Source: Sinotaia quadrata (lineage: Eukaryota > Mollusca > Gastropoda > Architaenioglossa > Viviparidae). Taken from it: a DNA stretch of 64,000 nucleotides. The stretch covers positions 6,801,001 through 6,865,000 of the forward strand of contig CM054182.1 in assembly GCA_028829895.1 (NCBI GenBank), written 5' to 3'. Under the pieces are notes generated by a model. The model was not told where the DNA came from, did no database searches, and saw only the letters and a list, made by a program, of their open reading frames with translations. Shown here piece by piece: positions 1 through 13,409 of this stretch. The position numbers were made by a program, and so were the translations under genes. Positions within the stretch are counted from its first letter, which is position 1; the number at the start of each line of letters is the position of its first letter.

Positions 1-427
1 GAACACGTTGAGTTCATATCTGGAACTAATATTATTTGCTAGTTAATTTGAATGTTTGTGCCTATGTGACTCTGACTAAGAACATATATGGATGAGATTG
101 GGAGTGTTTGTGATTGTGAGTATTAATGGAACTAAATGAAATGATTGTAACTGTCAGTGTATGCTACTGTTTGTAACTTTGTACTGGATGTGATTACCAA
201 TGTTACTGTTTGTTACTTTACGTGACTATGATTGTGATTAAGACTAATTGTGAATGACTGTGACAGTATGCGATGCACCTGTATGTTTGTGACAGTAAAT
301 ATATGTATAACCGTGGCAGTGTGTACTTTGACTAACTGCTTGTGACAGTGAACACTATTTACCTAATTTGAATAAAACAGTGAAGAGTAATTGCCAGTTT
401 TGAATGTTTATAACTGCGAGAAATAGT

Positions 428-588
428 TGCCTATGTTGACTGTTTTATAATTGTAAAGAATATTTGCCTATGTTGACTGTTATATAATTGTAAAGAATAT
501 TTGCCTCTGTCGACTGTTTTATAATTGTAAAGAATATTTGCCTATGTTGACTGTTTTATAATTGTAAAGAATATTTGCCTATGCTGAA
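428..588. repeat. 37-bp minisatellite, about 4 units
   Basis: A unit containing AATTGTAAAGAATATTTGCC recurs every 37 bases, four times, with one or two substitutions per unit. It is AT-rich and non-coding. The first 427 bases of the window are likewise AT-rich with short TGTGAC/TGTTTG word repeats and no gene that I can see. Confidence 0.85.
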
Positions 589-725
589 CTGTGGCTGGGA
601 ACCAAGAAAGCTTAAAACACATTGTTTAGTTCTCTGCCTGAGCTGCAGGTACGTATTTTTTGTCTGCACGTGCGCAGCTCTTCTGGCAGGTTTGCAAATT
701 TGAACTTGCCTGGACGCATGACTTT

Positions 726-803
726 GAAACCGAAAGTAGAATCCGCTGCGTTTTCCAAGAAATTGAGTAAAGTAGTACGTGGCGATCGCAAAGAAATAAA
801 AGG
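726..803 (+). promoter_or_regulatory. possible distal promoter of gene 1 (ISRE-like motif)
   Basis: GAAACCGAAAGT at 726-737 fits the GAAANNGAAA core bound by interferon regulatory factors, and an AAATAAAAG box follows about 60 bases later, in a locally GC-richer patch (about 640-1060). The arrangement resembles the better-supported promoters of genes 2, 4 and 6. No convincing splice donor follows, and the first acceptor of gene 1 is about 2.1 kb away, so the link to gene 1 is inference. A few chance matches to this short motif are expected in a window this size. Confidence 0.25.
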
Positions 804-1446
804 TTAAGTGGAGTGATAAGGGCATCGCACTACGTTTCGTTTTTTTCGACGTCACATTTACCGCCTATCTCAATGACTATCAGTCGTTATGTCTGTTTTA
901 GACTGATTATTGACGACAGTGTTGCTCTGCGACAGGATTTATAACGGTCGGCGTTCTTCGGAAAGTCAAGTATTGCTGCCTGCTGGCGACCTGAGTCAAC
1001 GATTGCTACTACGGTTGAGATTCGGTAAATCTGATTTATTTCTGATCTTGTGGATTTTAAACGGTGCACTAGTTAATAAGTCTCCGTAAATCAAAAAGTC
1101 TTCACAGTGTTATGAATTACAGATCAGGATTACAAGCAGTGTGGAGCGACAGATTCCTTCCGTCAAATCTCCTACCCCTCCAACTTTATTTATTTATATA
1201 TAGATGGATAAAAGGTGTTATCTGATTGTCTATTATCACGGTATTTTCGGTATTAACCTGAAATTTACTATGGAACACTTCCGTTTTTCAGACTTCCAGC
1301 CGTATAAATATGGAAAATGTCTGTACGTAATATAGTGAAATTTTGTGTGTCGTCTGTTTTCTTTCTTTGTCGTTAGCTTAGTTTAAATTACTCTGCATGG
1401 TGACGAAGTATCACTGAGAGGTTCATACGAAAGCCTTTGTGCTCAA

Positions 1447-1785
1447 CTGAAGTTTATTTATTTAGGATAGTTAATACATCTTTACCTGTCTATTTATTTA
1501 TTTAGGATAGTTAATACACCTTTACCTGTCTATTTATTTATTTAGGATAGTTAATACACCTTTACATGTCTATTTATTTAGGATAGTTAATACACCTTTA
1601 CATGTCTATTTATTTATTTAGGATAGTTAATACACCTTTACATGTCTATTTATTTAGGATAGTTAATACACCTTTACATGTCTATTTATTTATTTAGGAT
1701 AGTTAATACACCTTTTCATGTCTATTTATTTATTTATGATATTTAATACACCTTTTCATATCTATTTATTTATTTATGATACAGA
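1447..1785. repeat. 36-40-bp minisatellite, about 9 units
   Basis: Units built around GGATAGTTAATACACC with a variable number of TTTA blocks recur every 36 or 40 bases. The length step is one TTTA tetramer, so both slippage inside the unit and unequal exchange between units have acted. No coding content. Confidence 0.85.
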
Positions 1786-1984
1786 ACAATAAATGTAGCA
1801 ATGCCCAACAATTTCTATACTTTAGAAATTATTCAGGAAGCCAACAAATGTTGCTGCCACACATCAGTAGAGTGCAGTGTGTCTTACACTTCCACACTTC
1901 TCCCGCCGTTATCAGGGCCAGTCATAGCGGTTTATGAAAATAGGCAAATGATAAGGCTACTTGCTCACTGCAAAATATAATTAA

Positions 1985-2640
1985 GGAGAAAACCTAAATT
2001 TCCAGTTTATCACATTATAACTCCATTCTATCTTACATTCCAGTCTCAACTTACTATTTACTGCAACAGTATACATTAGCCCGATAAATGCACACTGTAA
2101 AATAAATACAGCATATCAAAACAATGTCAATTCTAGAAAACTACATGTGAGCAGCCTAGTTCAAACACTTGTAGAAATAAAAGTCTACTCACATTGTACA
2201 TCTCTACATAAAACACAAGTATAACATATCAATAGTAAAAATGCATGAAATATTTCAAAGTCCATTCTCTCTTAATGAGTCAGCTAACTCACCATCAAGC
2301 TAAAGGCCACCTTTCAAAACCAGACTTCATCTTTGCCACTTCAAATTCCAGATAATAGAATTTTCTACAGCTAGTAAACTTTTCAATATCTGACGGCATA
2401 GGAAGAGATCTGTGGCAGAGTAAAATTGCTCTCACTATTTTAAAATTAAATCGTTATATAAGTTGTTAAATTGTCAAGAGTAACCCGATCTTGGGCACTC
2501 CCTGGGGTGGTATCTTTGAAAGTGTCTCAGTTGAAGTAAATGCTCGAGGCAAAAATATTCTAGAATTGCTGATGTAATGCAAACCAGTGAGTAGTTTTAT
2601 TGATGTATTTATGAGAATGAGACCAGTCAATGGCCTGAGT
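1985..2640 (+). mobile_element. dispersed repeat family, copy A (rearranged)
   Basis: The left part (about 1985-2385) matches, on the plus strand, the reverse complement of 21865-22490 and the direct sequence of 36500-36600 and 46770-47060; shared words include CAGCATATCAAAACAATGTC. The right part (about 2395-2640, with GAGTAACCCGATCTTGGG) belongs to the same element but runs in the opposite orientation. This copy is therefore a fold-back or a fusion of two fragments. No ORF is present. At 36 kb the same interior lies between 250-bp inverted repeats, suggesting a non-autonomous DNA transposon. Confidence 0.65.
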
Positions 2641-2717
2641 CAAACACACACAGACTCACACAAAAACACTCAAACAGACACATGTAGCAAGCACTCAAAC
2701 ACACACACCACCAAACA

Positions 2718-2719
<2 letters not shown>

Positions 2720-2765
<46 letters not shown>
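2720..2765. repeat. (CA)n microsatellite
   Basis: A nearly pure CA dinucleotide run lies 200 bases upstream of the first coding exon of gene 1. The Thr/His-rich reading frame across it is an artefact of the repeat. Confidence 0.95.
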
Positions 2766-2767
<2 letters not shown>

Positions 2768-2986
2768 TAGCAAACACTATCGTTTCTCAGTGTCACTATC
2801 AGTAGACTTTTGTCATTCTCAGTCCTCACACATTCACTTAAGTCATGACAAAATCCTAAGATAACAGATCAGAACTCTTAAGAAGTATTATCATTGTATT
2901 ACAGTGTCATGTAATCATTTGATCTGAAGTTCAAATCCCATTGTCGCATGGGTTACAGGTGAGCGACACTCACTTCTACCCTTGCA

Positions 2987-3777
2987 ATGGGAAATGCGAT
3001 GGGAGTGGCGGCAATGACCGGGGTGGGCCTAACAGTAGCCTACCAGTTACTTAAGAGTTCGGAACCTCCAAGACGCTCCGAGCACACGCCGTACACCCCA
3101 AGACACCCTGGAAACAGTTACAGAGCTAGTAGCACGTCAGACACCCCAAGACACCCTGCAAACAGTTACAGAGCTAGTAGCACGTCAGAAAGTTCACCAA
3201 GAAAAGTAACCAACCAGTACAGTGTAGATCATTCCACAACCACCACTAGATACACTGCTGATGATGTCACACAATACAATGCCAGGGTAGGGCACTCTGC
3301 AACTTCTTTGACTAGAAACTCAGCTGGTGATGTCACGGAATACAAGACAGGTCACTCCACTCACACTGCTTCTAGAAACTCGGTCGGTGAGGTCACACAA
3401 AACAGGGCAGGTAATTCCACTTCTCCTGTGACTAGAAGCTCAGCTGATGATGTCACGCAATACAAGACAGGTCGCTCCACTAATTCTACTTCTACAAACT
3501 CGGCTGGTTACGTCACAAAAAGTGCAGGAAATGCGGTAGTTGGCAGTATGTCCATCGAAAAAGAAAACAAAAGAAACGAGCAAAATCTCAAGCCCCCAAT
3601 GAGGAGAGAGAGCAAGAATGTCCATGAATCGCTTGTCTTGTATCACTACACTAATGAAAAGTGTGCAGAAGCCATCCAGAAATCTCGATACATCAGAGAG
3701 AGCTCAGACGACAGTCCGTATGCCCACTTTGGACCAGGTACACTTATCTTGTACATACATGTTTCATCTCTCTCCCT

Positions 3778-3835
<58 letters not shown>

Positions 3836-3967
3836 AGAAATGATTATGTGGCCTATAATTCCACTAAGCGCTGTGCCATTGGAGTGGATTCAAACACAAA
3901 GAAAGAAAAGGTTGTTGTAGAAACTGCTCCATTGAAGGAATTTAGTCGTGTGACAAATGGTAATCTG

Positions 3968-4038
<71 letters not shown>

Positions 4039-4045
4039 TGTGTGT

Positions 4046-4082
<37 letters not shown>

Positions 4083-5618
4083 AGTGGGTGTGAGAGCGTG
4101 TGTGAGAGAGAGAGAGGAAGAGCGAGTGACATCTTAAGTGCTAACGTAAATTTCAAAAAATGAACAATTAATTTATCTCATTATAAATAAATCGATTGCC
4201 AAACAGAAGAATATACTGTCTAGTCATTGAGGAAGTGTCAGTTAAATCTATTAATTTGGTGTTTACAGCGCAAAGCAATATTTGTTGTTTAATTAGGGGA
4301 GTGGGTGTGGGTGTGGGGGGAGTGATACAGTTAGAAGTAGTGTTACCATGCTTGAGTTATTTTAAATTTCATTCTGCTATTTTGATTTTTAAACAAAAGA
4401 AAATAAACCGCCCTGTCAATTAAATATTTATAAAATGGATTTAAACGTTTAGGTTTGAAGTTGCAAATATCAGTAGCACCGAATCTGCAGTTTTCAAATT
4501 ACACGGGGAGCATTGGTTTTCTGGGAGTTGTTTTCGAGCACGGAGCGCAAGTTGGTCCTGTAGCATGTAGCAGCTACCTCTACACTGCTCTCACACTTTT
4601 CTCTTGGGTGGGGGAGGGAGAACACTTGGATGCATAAATAATAAGTGTCTCTCCTTCTCTCCCCCCCCCTCTCTCTCTCTTGCCTTCTTTCTTTCTCTTA
4701 CACATACGTGCACGCACAGCACATACGCACGCACCTATAACATATATGCAATGTATCAATAAATATTTATACAAATAGATAAATATACAAATAGACAAAT
4801 AGATACCTCTTTCATGTTGGTGACTCTTAGCAGTATATATCTCAAGACTCATTTGGAATCTGGTCTTACATTTTAAAAAATATTAAAAAAATAAAAGGCA
4901 AACGCGTCTTCTGCAAATAATTTCGAATGAGGTTAGTAATAAATCCACTAAATTACTCGCAATTCGTATTCAAGAAGAGAGAAGTAGACACACAGTATTA
5001 TCTTAGGTACAGTTCACACACTAGCAATTCACATGTCATTATTATTTTAGGTACAGTTCACACACTAGCAATTCACATGTCATTATTATTTTAGGTACAG
5101 TTCACACATTAGCAATTCACATGTCATTATTATTTTAGGTACAGTTCACACATTAGCAATTCACATGTCATTATTATTTTAGGTACAGTTCACACATTAA
5201 CAATTCACATGTCATTATTATTTTAGGTACAGTTCACACATTAACAATTCACATGTCATTATTATTTTCGGTACAGTTCACACATTAACAATTCACATGT
5301 CATTATTATTTTAGGTACATTAACAATTCGCCTGTCCCTCCGCATGCTTCTTTCTGTCATTGTTTTATTTTTCCCTCAGGTGTCTACTTCACACGGCTGT
5401 CCCCGAGTTGCGGTAAGGAGCGGATAGCCAGGAACAACTGGACAATGGGGTGGGAATCAAGAGTGAATAGTGGCAGGGTGGACTGCGCAGTTCGAATCAC
5501 TTTTCCAAAACATAAAATCAAGAATCGTTCTACCCGCAAGAGAGACCTGTTCCTGCACGAAGGACCCGTTGACCTTGATGAGTACGATGGGCTGTGGGAT
5601 ATTGTAACTGTTTACTAA
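2987..5618 (+). CDS. HYD1-type ADP-ribosyltransferase-like protein, gene 1 (two coding exons)
   Basis: Coding exons 2987-3737 and 5380-5618, joined in phase 1, give about 329 residues. The donor is CCAG/gtac; the acceptor is a pyrimidine run ending CTCAG. A further acceptor (GGTTACAG, 2951-2958) lies just before the ATG, so a non-coding 5' exon is likely. Met-Gly-Asn-Ala-Met-Gly fits the N-myristoylation pattern and is followed by a hydrophobic stretch to about residue 22. Residues about 30-200 are a Ser/Thr-rich linker with a 16-residue duplication and five to six degenerate repeats containing SAGDVT-like words. The ART-like core starts at His220-Tyr221-Thr222; exon 2 gives Val252-Tyr253-Phe254-Thr255, then Asn-Asn-Trp (269-271) and a Val-Asp strand. 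The reaction (NAD-dependent transfer of ADP-ribose) is inferred from the HYD1 family; the substrate is unknown. The long linker is unique among the paralogues. A reading that runs on into the CT and GT repeats past 3737 is intron, not protein. Confidence 0.75.
3789..3834. repeat. (CT)n microsatellite
   Basis: A nearly pure CT run starts about 50 bases after the splice donor of gene 1 exon 1. It lies inside the intron, so length changes would not alter the protein, but its closeness to the donor could affect splicing. Confidence 0.95.
3970..4079. repeat. (GT)n microsatellite
   Basis: Over 100 bases of GT with a few interruptions, inside the gene 1 intron. The reverse strand reads as Thr/His and is an artefact. 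Confidence 0.95.
5000..5325. repeat. 44-bp minisatellite, about 8 units
   Basis: Units containing GGTACAGTTCACACA and ATTCACATGTCATTATT repeat every 44 bases inside the gene 1 intron, ending about 50 bases before the exon 2 acceptor. Neighbouring units share the same variants (CACTAGC, CATTAGC, CATTAAC in blocks), which indicates local homogenisation. Confidence 0.9.
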
Positions 5619-6226
5619 ACAGCTAGACAACAGCTAGACTGTGTGATAAAATCTTGACTCAATACTCACTCATTTCAATCGGTTAACTTACTTATTTTAT
5701 GTAATGTCTTAGAATTGACTGGAAAAATACTTTGCGAAATGTATATCTGATAGAATATATTGATAGCCATTTTTTTTCTATTTGATCACGCTTTAGCTTC
5801 ATTGATAAAATGAGTTATTATGTAAACTTAGGATAAAATTAATGTTCTTTAAAAAACATAGTTTTTATGCAAACAACTATGCATTATGAAATTATGTCTC
5901 TTGTGACTGGATTGAAAATGTTTTGATAGCAGAAAAATATATAATTATTTTTGTAATATTCTCCAAAAAGGCTATTAACTCCACATCGCAATCTTGAATG
6001 TGAAGTATGCGGTGTATTTTTATTATTCAGGGTAACACTTTGTTATTTATAACTCTATAACTCTATGCAACAAAAAAATTCTTTAAATTTATTTTTGAGC
6101 TTATTTATGCTCCACCATTTTTTCTTATGTCGCATATTTAAGAATATATATAAATATTTAAATTAATTTAGAGAAACTAGTAGTTATTTAAGCTCTGTCT
6201 GTGATTAAGTTTGCGTGTGTGAGTCT
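5619..6226. other. 3' flank of gene 1, no gene seen
   Basis: AT-rich sequence after the gene 1 stop codon. It presumably holds the 3' UTR, but I see no clear AATAAA close to the stop. No ORF of interest on either strand. Confidence 0.5.
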
Positions 6227-6229
6227 ATA

Positions 6230-6290
<61 letters not shown>
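6227..6290. repeat. (GT)n microsatellite
   Basis: GT run of about 60 bases between genes 1 and 2, followed by an imperfect direct repeat of about 80 bases (around 6310-6430). Confidence 0.95.
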
Positions 6291-6291
<1 letters not shown>

Positions 6292-6716
6292 TGAATATTA
6301 GTATCTTATGTAAGTAACATTTCTAGTAATTTGAGTCTTCATTAATATGTAGGTCTATATCAGTATCTTGTGTAAATAGATTTCCAGGTAATTTGAGTCT
6401 TCGTTAATATGTAGGTCAGTATTTTTAATGTCTCTTCAGTACATTTCAGATATTGTCATAATAATGTATTTATTTATTTTACATATTTTTTCTGGTACTT
6501 TTGTTTGAGGTGAAATATTTTACAAATATTAAGAGCGTTAATTCTGGTGATATTAGTTACCTGCTTGCATTTAGTTTACAAGGCTGTATTGCTAAATATT
6601 GTCTCAATACTTATATTTGTGTTATGTTTAGTCTTCCAATATACAAAGTTATCCGCCCTTTAGAAGATATTATAATGTTTACACATTATAATATATATAT
6701 ATATACAAATATTATA

Positions 6717-7140
6717 ATATGTATACAAATATTCAATCTGTCAAATTAATAAAAGACCTGTTTTAGAACTCGAATACTGAACTTGTTTAGTTAATTAAAA
6801 CGTTGTCGTAAACAGTATAAATATTCAATCTGTCAATTAATAGAAGTCCTGTCTTGAATACTGAATTTGTTTAGATAATTAAAACATTGTCTTACACAGT
6901 ATATAAATATTCAATCTGTCAATTAATAGAAGTCCTGTCTTGAATACTGAACTTGTTTAGTTAATTAAAACGTTGTCTTACACAGTATATAAATATTCAA
7001 TCTGTCCATTAATAGAAGACCTGTCTTGAATACTGAACTTGTTTAGTTAATTAAAACGTTGTCTTACACAGTATATAAATATTCAATCTGTCCATTAATA
7101 GAAGACCTGTTTTAGAACTCGAATACTGAATTTGTTTAGT
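6717..7140. repeat. about 86-bp minisatellite, 5 units
   Basis: Units starting at ATTCAATCTGTC (6730, 6822, 6909, 6995, 7081) contain AATACTGAACTTGTTTAG and TTAATTAAAACGTTGTC. The spacing is 86-92 bases. Non-coding and intergenic. Confidence 0.85.
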
Positions 7141-7333
7141 TAATTAAAACGTCATCCAACATAAAATTGGGTAATTTAATATAAGATTTTGTCGTTTGGA
7201 CAGTAAGCGAACTTATAGTCTGAATACATGAAAGCAGAATATAATTAAATGCATTATGTATACAGTCAGTTGTTAAACAGGCTACAGTTGTGACAGCAAC
7301 GATAGAAGAGTAACCCAACAAATTGTTTAGCTC

Positions 7334-7348
7334 GGGGGGGGGGGGGGG
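7334..7348. repeat. poly-G tract
   Basis: Fifteen consecutive G. Runs like this also occur near 14550 (G) and near 51797 and 55126 (C). Assembly length may be unreliable here. Confidence 0.9.
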
Positions 7349-7639
7349 TTAAAAGAATGTGTATCTTTTAATTTATCAAACGATTTTCTGGTTTGGTATA
7401 AGTTTTATTTTCTGCTGAATAGTTTCTGAATAAAATTGTAATCGTAACAGTAGTCTGTCTTTTTTTCAGTTCCTTGTTTCATAAATATATGCTTCCGGTG
7501 TGACATGTCAATAGAAAGACTAATATTTCATCTCATGTGGTTTGCTATTAAGTTTACGTGGCGTTTTTATGGTTTTTAATCATTACTGGTGCAGGAAAGA
7601 AGGAAGGAAAACAGGCACAAACAAAAATCAAACTTTCAA

Positions 7640-7950
7640 ATTTTGATATTTAATTGTTTACTTTACCAAAGTCTCTTGGATATCTGTTAAATCAGATATT
7701 TAATTGTTTACTTTGCCAAAGTCTCTTGAGTATCTGTTAAATTCGAATTTAATTGTTTATTTTACCACAGTCTCTTGGATATCTGTTAAATTCGAATTTA
7801 ATTGTTTACTTTGCCAAAGTCTCTTGGATATCTGTTAAATCAGAGTTTAATTGTTTACTTTGCCAAAGTCTCTTGGATATCTGTTAAATCAGAATTTAAT
7901 TGTTTACTTTGCCAAAGTCTCTTGGATATCCGTTAAATCAGAGTTTTTGA
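7640..7950. repeat. 49-bp minisatellite, 6 units
   Basis: Units with TTTAATTGTTTACTTT and GCCAAAGTCTCTTGGATATC repeat every 49 bases (7650, 7699, 7748, 7797, 7846, 7895). The open reading frame crossing it is a by-product of the repeat. Confidence 0.9.
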
Positions 7951-8184
7951 ACGAGTTGCTAGCTAATGTACTGTGGCATGAAAGTTTCGAACTGAAAAGG
8001 AAGAAGCATTTGTTTTTAAGTACACGAGCACGCAGGTTACCGGAAAGTGTAATCTGTTCAGCGTAAACTTTACAAAATGTTCAGGCCAATCAAACCTCAC
8101 TGTTTGCCTGGTGTTCATACCTTCACGACTAGAGTTTTATTATACGCTGTGAGTTTATAAACCCCAGCTTCATATATTTTAATA

Positions 8185-8590
8185 TGTTTTGTACACGAGC
8201 GATACACAAACAATTCATTGTCAAAGTTAAGATATGTTTTGTACACAGCGAAACACGAACAGTGCATTGTCAGAGTTGATATGTTTTGTACACAGCGAAA
8301 CACGAACAATGCATTGTCAGAGTTGATATGTTGTGTACACAGCGAAACCATGAACAATGCATTGTCAGAGTTGATATGTTTTGTACACAGCGAAACACAA
8401 ACAATGCATTGTCAGAGTTGATATGTTTTGTACACAGCGAAACACAAACAATGCATTGTCAGAGTTGATATGTTTTGTACACAGCGAAACACAAACAATG
8501 CATTGTCAGAGTTGATATGTTTTGTACACAGCGAAACACGAACAATGCATTGTCAGAGTTGATATGTTTTGTACACGAGCGATACAAGGA
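8185..8590. repeat. 47-bp minisatellite, 8-9 units
   Basis: Near-identical units containing GATATGTTTTGTACACAGCG and CAATGCATTGTCAGAG. CAATGCATTG and TGTACA are self-complementary words, so each unit carries small palindromes. It is open in several frames because of its periodicity. It lies about 260 bases upstream of the GAAA-rich promoter candidate of gene 2. Confidence 0.9.
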
Positions 8591-8848
8591 TACTCTAAAA
8601 CAGCGAGCAGATAACCTCCGACTTCTCTTATCTGTATCTATCCAACAGTCACGACTTGAGAGTGCGCTTCAGTTACAGCCAAAGAAATCTTTTGTTTTAA
8701 ACTCGAGAGTCGAGTACGACTGTATAGTCCAATTTTTATTAAAATATTTAAAATATTATTATTTAAAATAAATAAAATTTAATATATATTATTTAACGTG
8801 TTAAAAATTCTAAGAATGAATTCTGACAGTGAAAATAAAGTTAAAGGT

Positions 8849-9060
8849 GAAGTGAAAGTTAATGTAGATTTATTACTGAAAAGTGAAAGTAGTGCGAATA
8901 TTAAAAGTGAAAGTAGTGCGAATATTAAAAGTGAAAGTAGTGCGAATATTAAAAGTGAAAAATCGGGAGAACGTTATAAGTGAAAGTTGGACATCGCTTT
9001 TCTAAGAAAGACCATCTCCACGTGTTGAGGCCTTTCAATTTTGAATATCACTGTGCAAAG
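8849..9060 (+). promoter_or_regulatory. candidate gene 2 promoter: IRF-like motif array, TATA-like box, non-coding exon 1
   Basis: AAGTGAAAGT or a near copy occurs six times (about 8850, 8881, 8905, 8929, 8953, 8978). Three of these sit in a perfect 24-bp tandem repeat (8881-8952). AAGTGA hexamers and AANNGAAA cores are the recognised binding words of interferon regulatory factors. TTATAAG at 8974-8980 overlaps the last motif. A transcript starting about 30 bases downstream would reach a good donor, CAAAG/gtgagt, at 9060/9061, and gene 2 has a matching 5' acceptor (CCTTGTAG, ends 10316). Inference: this is the inducible promoter and non-coding first exon of gene 2. The frame reading Ser-Glu-Ser-Ser-Ala-Asn repeats is then not a protein. 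Confidence 0.5.
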
Positions 9061-9287
9061 GTGAGTTAATTTAAACTTCTATTTTACTGTTATCGCAAAT
9101 TTAAAAGATGATTTTTGGTTTGTCTGAGTGATCCGTTTGTTTGATCCTTTCTTTTAATTTATAAGCATAATTATTGAGTTATTTGTTTTATCTTTTTTTT
9201 TTTAATTTGTAGGATAACATTTTTCTTACAGTACTAGACTGCAATATGTTTTATTTGACAAGTCGTTTTCCCTGACTTTCTGACGTC

Positions 9288-9518
9288 ATGTGGAAAGAAA
9301 GAAATGGTTGTGGTGTTGGCAGTGGTCATTTAGGTATCCATGGTTCACAAACGGGTGTCCGCAAGGTCAAGTTCAAATGTAACTTTAATAACGAAAAACA
9401 GTTCAAGGGAAGTCGATGTTATTATTGGGTCTTTGATAAAGAAAATTTACATCATCTTTTTCGTAAAAGTCAAACATGTCATGCTTTTGTCCGGAAATTG
9501 GAACTGCTAGACTTATAA
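9288..9518 (+). CDS. unrecognised 76-codon ORF in the 5' intron of gene 2
   Basis: The ORF encodes about 76 residues, with four Cys and many Lys/Phe, and lies between the candidate first exon and the first coding exon of gene 2. I do not recognise it. Its composition is not that of a simple repeat, but there is no splice signal or conserved motif that makes it convincing. It may be chance, or a relic of a mobile element. Confidence 0.15.
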   Translation: MWKERNGCGVGSGHLGIHGSQTGVRKVKFKCNFNNEKQFKGSRCYYWVFDKENLHHLFRKSQTCHAFVRKLELLDL

Positions 9519-9889
9519 AGCATATGCTATTCTAGAAGATAAATTCTACGAAAATTAAGAACTTACATCTCTCTCACTATCTTCCTTTTCAAGGTTTTTG
9601 TTTCAAGGGAGATAACTACGTTTCATGAATGAATTGGTGAGCGTATATGAATGCAGGCCCTTTTTGCCATATACTACACCTTGGTCATGTTTAAACTGTG
9701 ATATGGTAAGAAAATCAGTTTAAAGCATAATCAAAGAAAGAACAATAGTAATTTCTAAATTAAAAGATATTAATGTAATCCCTGGAGGGCTTATAACATA
9801 TCACTGTGAAGTCCGAAATATCCTTGAGGAGTTTTAACTAATCCCCCAAAATCGTGACATCCTAATATGTAAATATAACCGATGATTTT

Positions 9890-10075
9890 ATTGTAAACCC
9901 TCACAGAACATTTGCTTTGTAATAGGTTACAACATAGAACGTTTGTTTTGCAATATGTTACCAAAACAAATGTTCTTAATGGTAACTTATTGCAAAACAA
10001 ATGCTCTGTATGGTAACGTGTTACAAAACAAACTTTCTGTGATAGTAAAGTATTACAAAACAAACTTGATAACGT
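9890..10075. repeat. degenerate tandem repeat, about 33-bp period
   Basis: About five diverged units share TTACAAAACAAA(C/T) and GGTAAC words. Non-coding, in the presumed 5' intron of gene 2. Confidence 0.6.
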
Positions 10076-10344
10076 ATTTTTTTTTTTTAAAAAAACAAAA
10101 ACATTTTGCGCAATAACCTATCACAAAACATACAGAAATCGCCAGAATAATGAATTCAACACAATCTAGCATTAGTTCTATACCTAATGAATTCAACACA
10201 GTCCGGCATTAGTTTCTTTGTTCTAAGTCACGAGTGCAAAACAAGCCTTTAGACAGAAAACACTTGACAGCTGTGTCACGACCGTAAAGTAATGACACTG
10301 TTGTCTGTCCTTGTAGGAGAAGTTGAGCGTGTCTCTGGCGTGGA

Positions 10345-12837
<2,493 letters not shown>

Positions 12838-13169
12838 CTGAACCCGACTCCATTTTGTTGTCCTAAAACAGATGACGTCTTTTGCAAAGTCCTGTTTGAT
12901 AAGCTAATCTTACTGGTTTTCACATTACATTTTAGTTCTTTAAAATGATGTAAATATTTTAAAAATAATATCTGATTAAGCGATTCGCCCGTTTCTGCAA
13001 TAGATGAATTCCTTAAAAGGGCATGAGTTCCATCGTTTTTGAATCTGAGTTAATTGATCGCTATGTTAATTATAAGTTTGTTGGAAATGATGCCAAAATA
13101 ATTATAATAAATTTAAAAATAAGTAATCTATAATGGTTAATATATTTTTACTTTATGAGGAAATAGCTT

Positions 13170-13400
13170 TTTCCTCTTGATTTTATTCTGATTTAGCAAA
13201 GGAATGTGTACTTTCCTCTTGATTTTATTCTGATTTAGCAAAGGAATGTGTACTTTCCTCTTGATTTTATTCTGATTTAGCAAAGGAATGTGTACTTTCC
13301 TCTTGATTTTATTCTGATTTAACAAATGAATCTGTACTTTCCTCTTGATTTTATTCTGATTTAGCAAATGAATCTGTACTTTCCGTTTGATTTTATTTTA
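13170..13400. repeat. 42-bp minisatellite, 5-6 units
   Basis: Units with CCTCTTGATTTTATTCTG and TTTAGCAAAGGAATGTG repeat every 42 bases in the 3' flank of gene 2. The reverse-strand Leu-Asn-Gln-Asn-Lys repeat peptide has no other support as a gene. Confidence 0.85.
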
Positions 13401-13409
13401 GCAAACGAA

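Noticed and set aside
2905..2958. Box-B-like word (AGTTCAAATCCC) suggesting a tRNA-derived SINE
   Set aside because: No box A at the right distance, no cloverleaf and no poly-A tail; it sits next to the gene 1 acceptor.
3737..4093. Extension of gene 1 exon 1 through CT and GT repeats to a stop at 4093
   Set aside because: A donor at 3737/3738 matches the conserved phase-1 junction of all paralogues, and the extension is pure microsatellite peptide.
8475..8771. ORFs over the 47-bp array and its right edge
   Set aside because: They exist in several frames because of the repeat periodicity, and the non-repeat end has no recognisable features.
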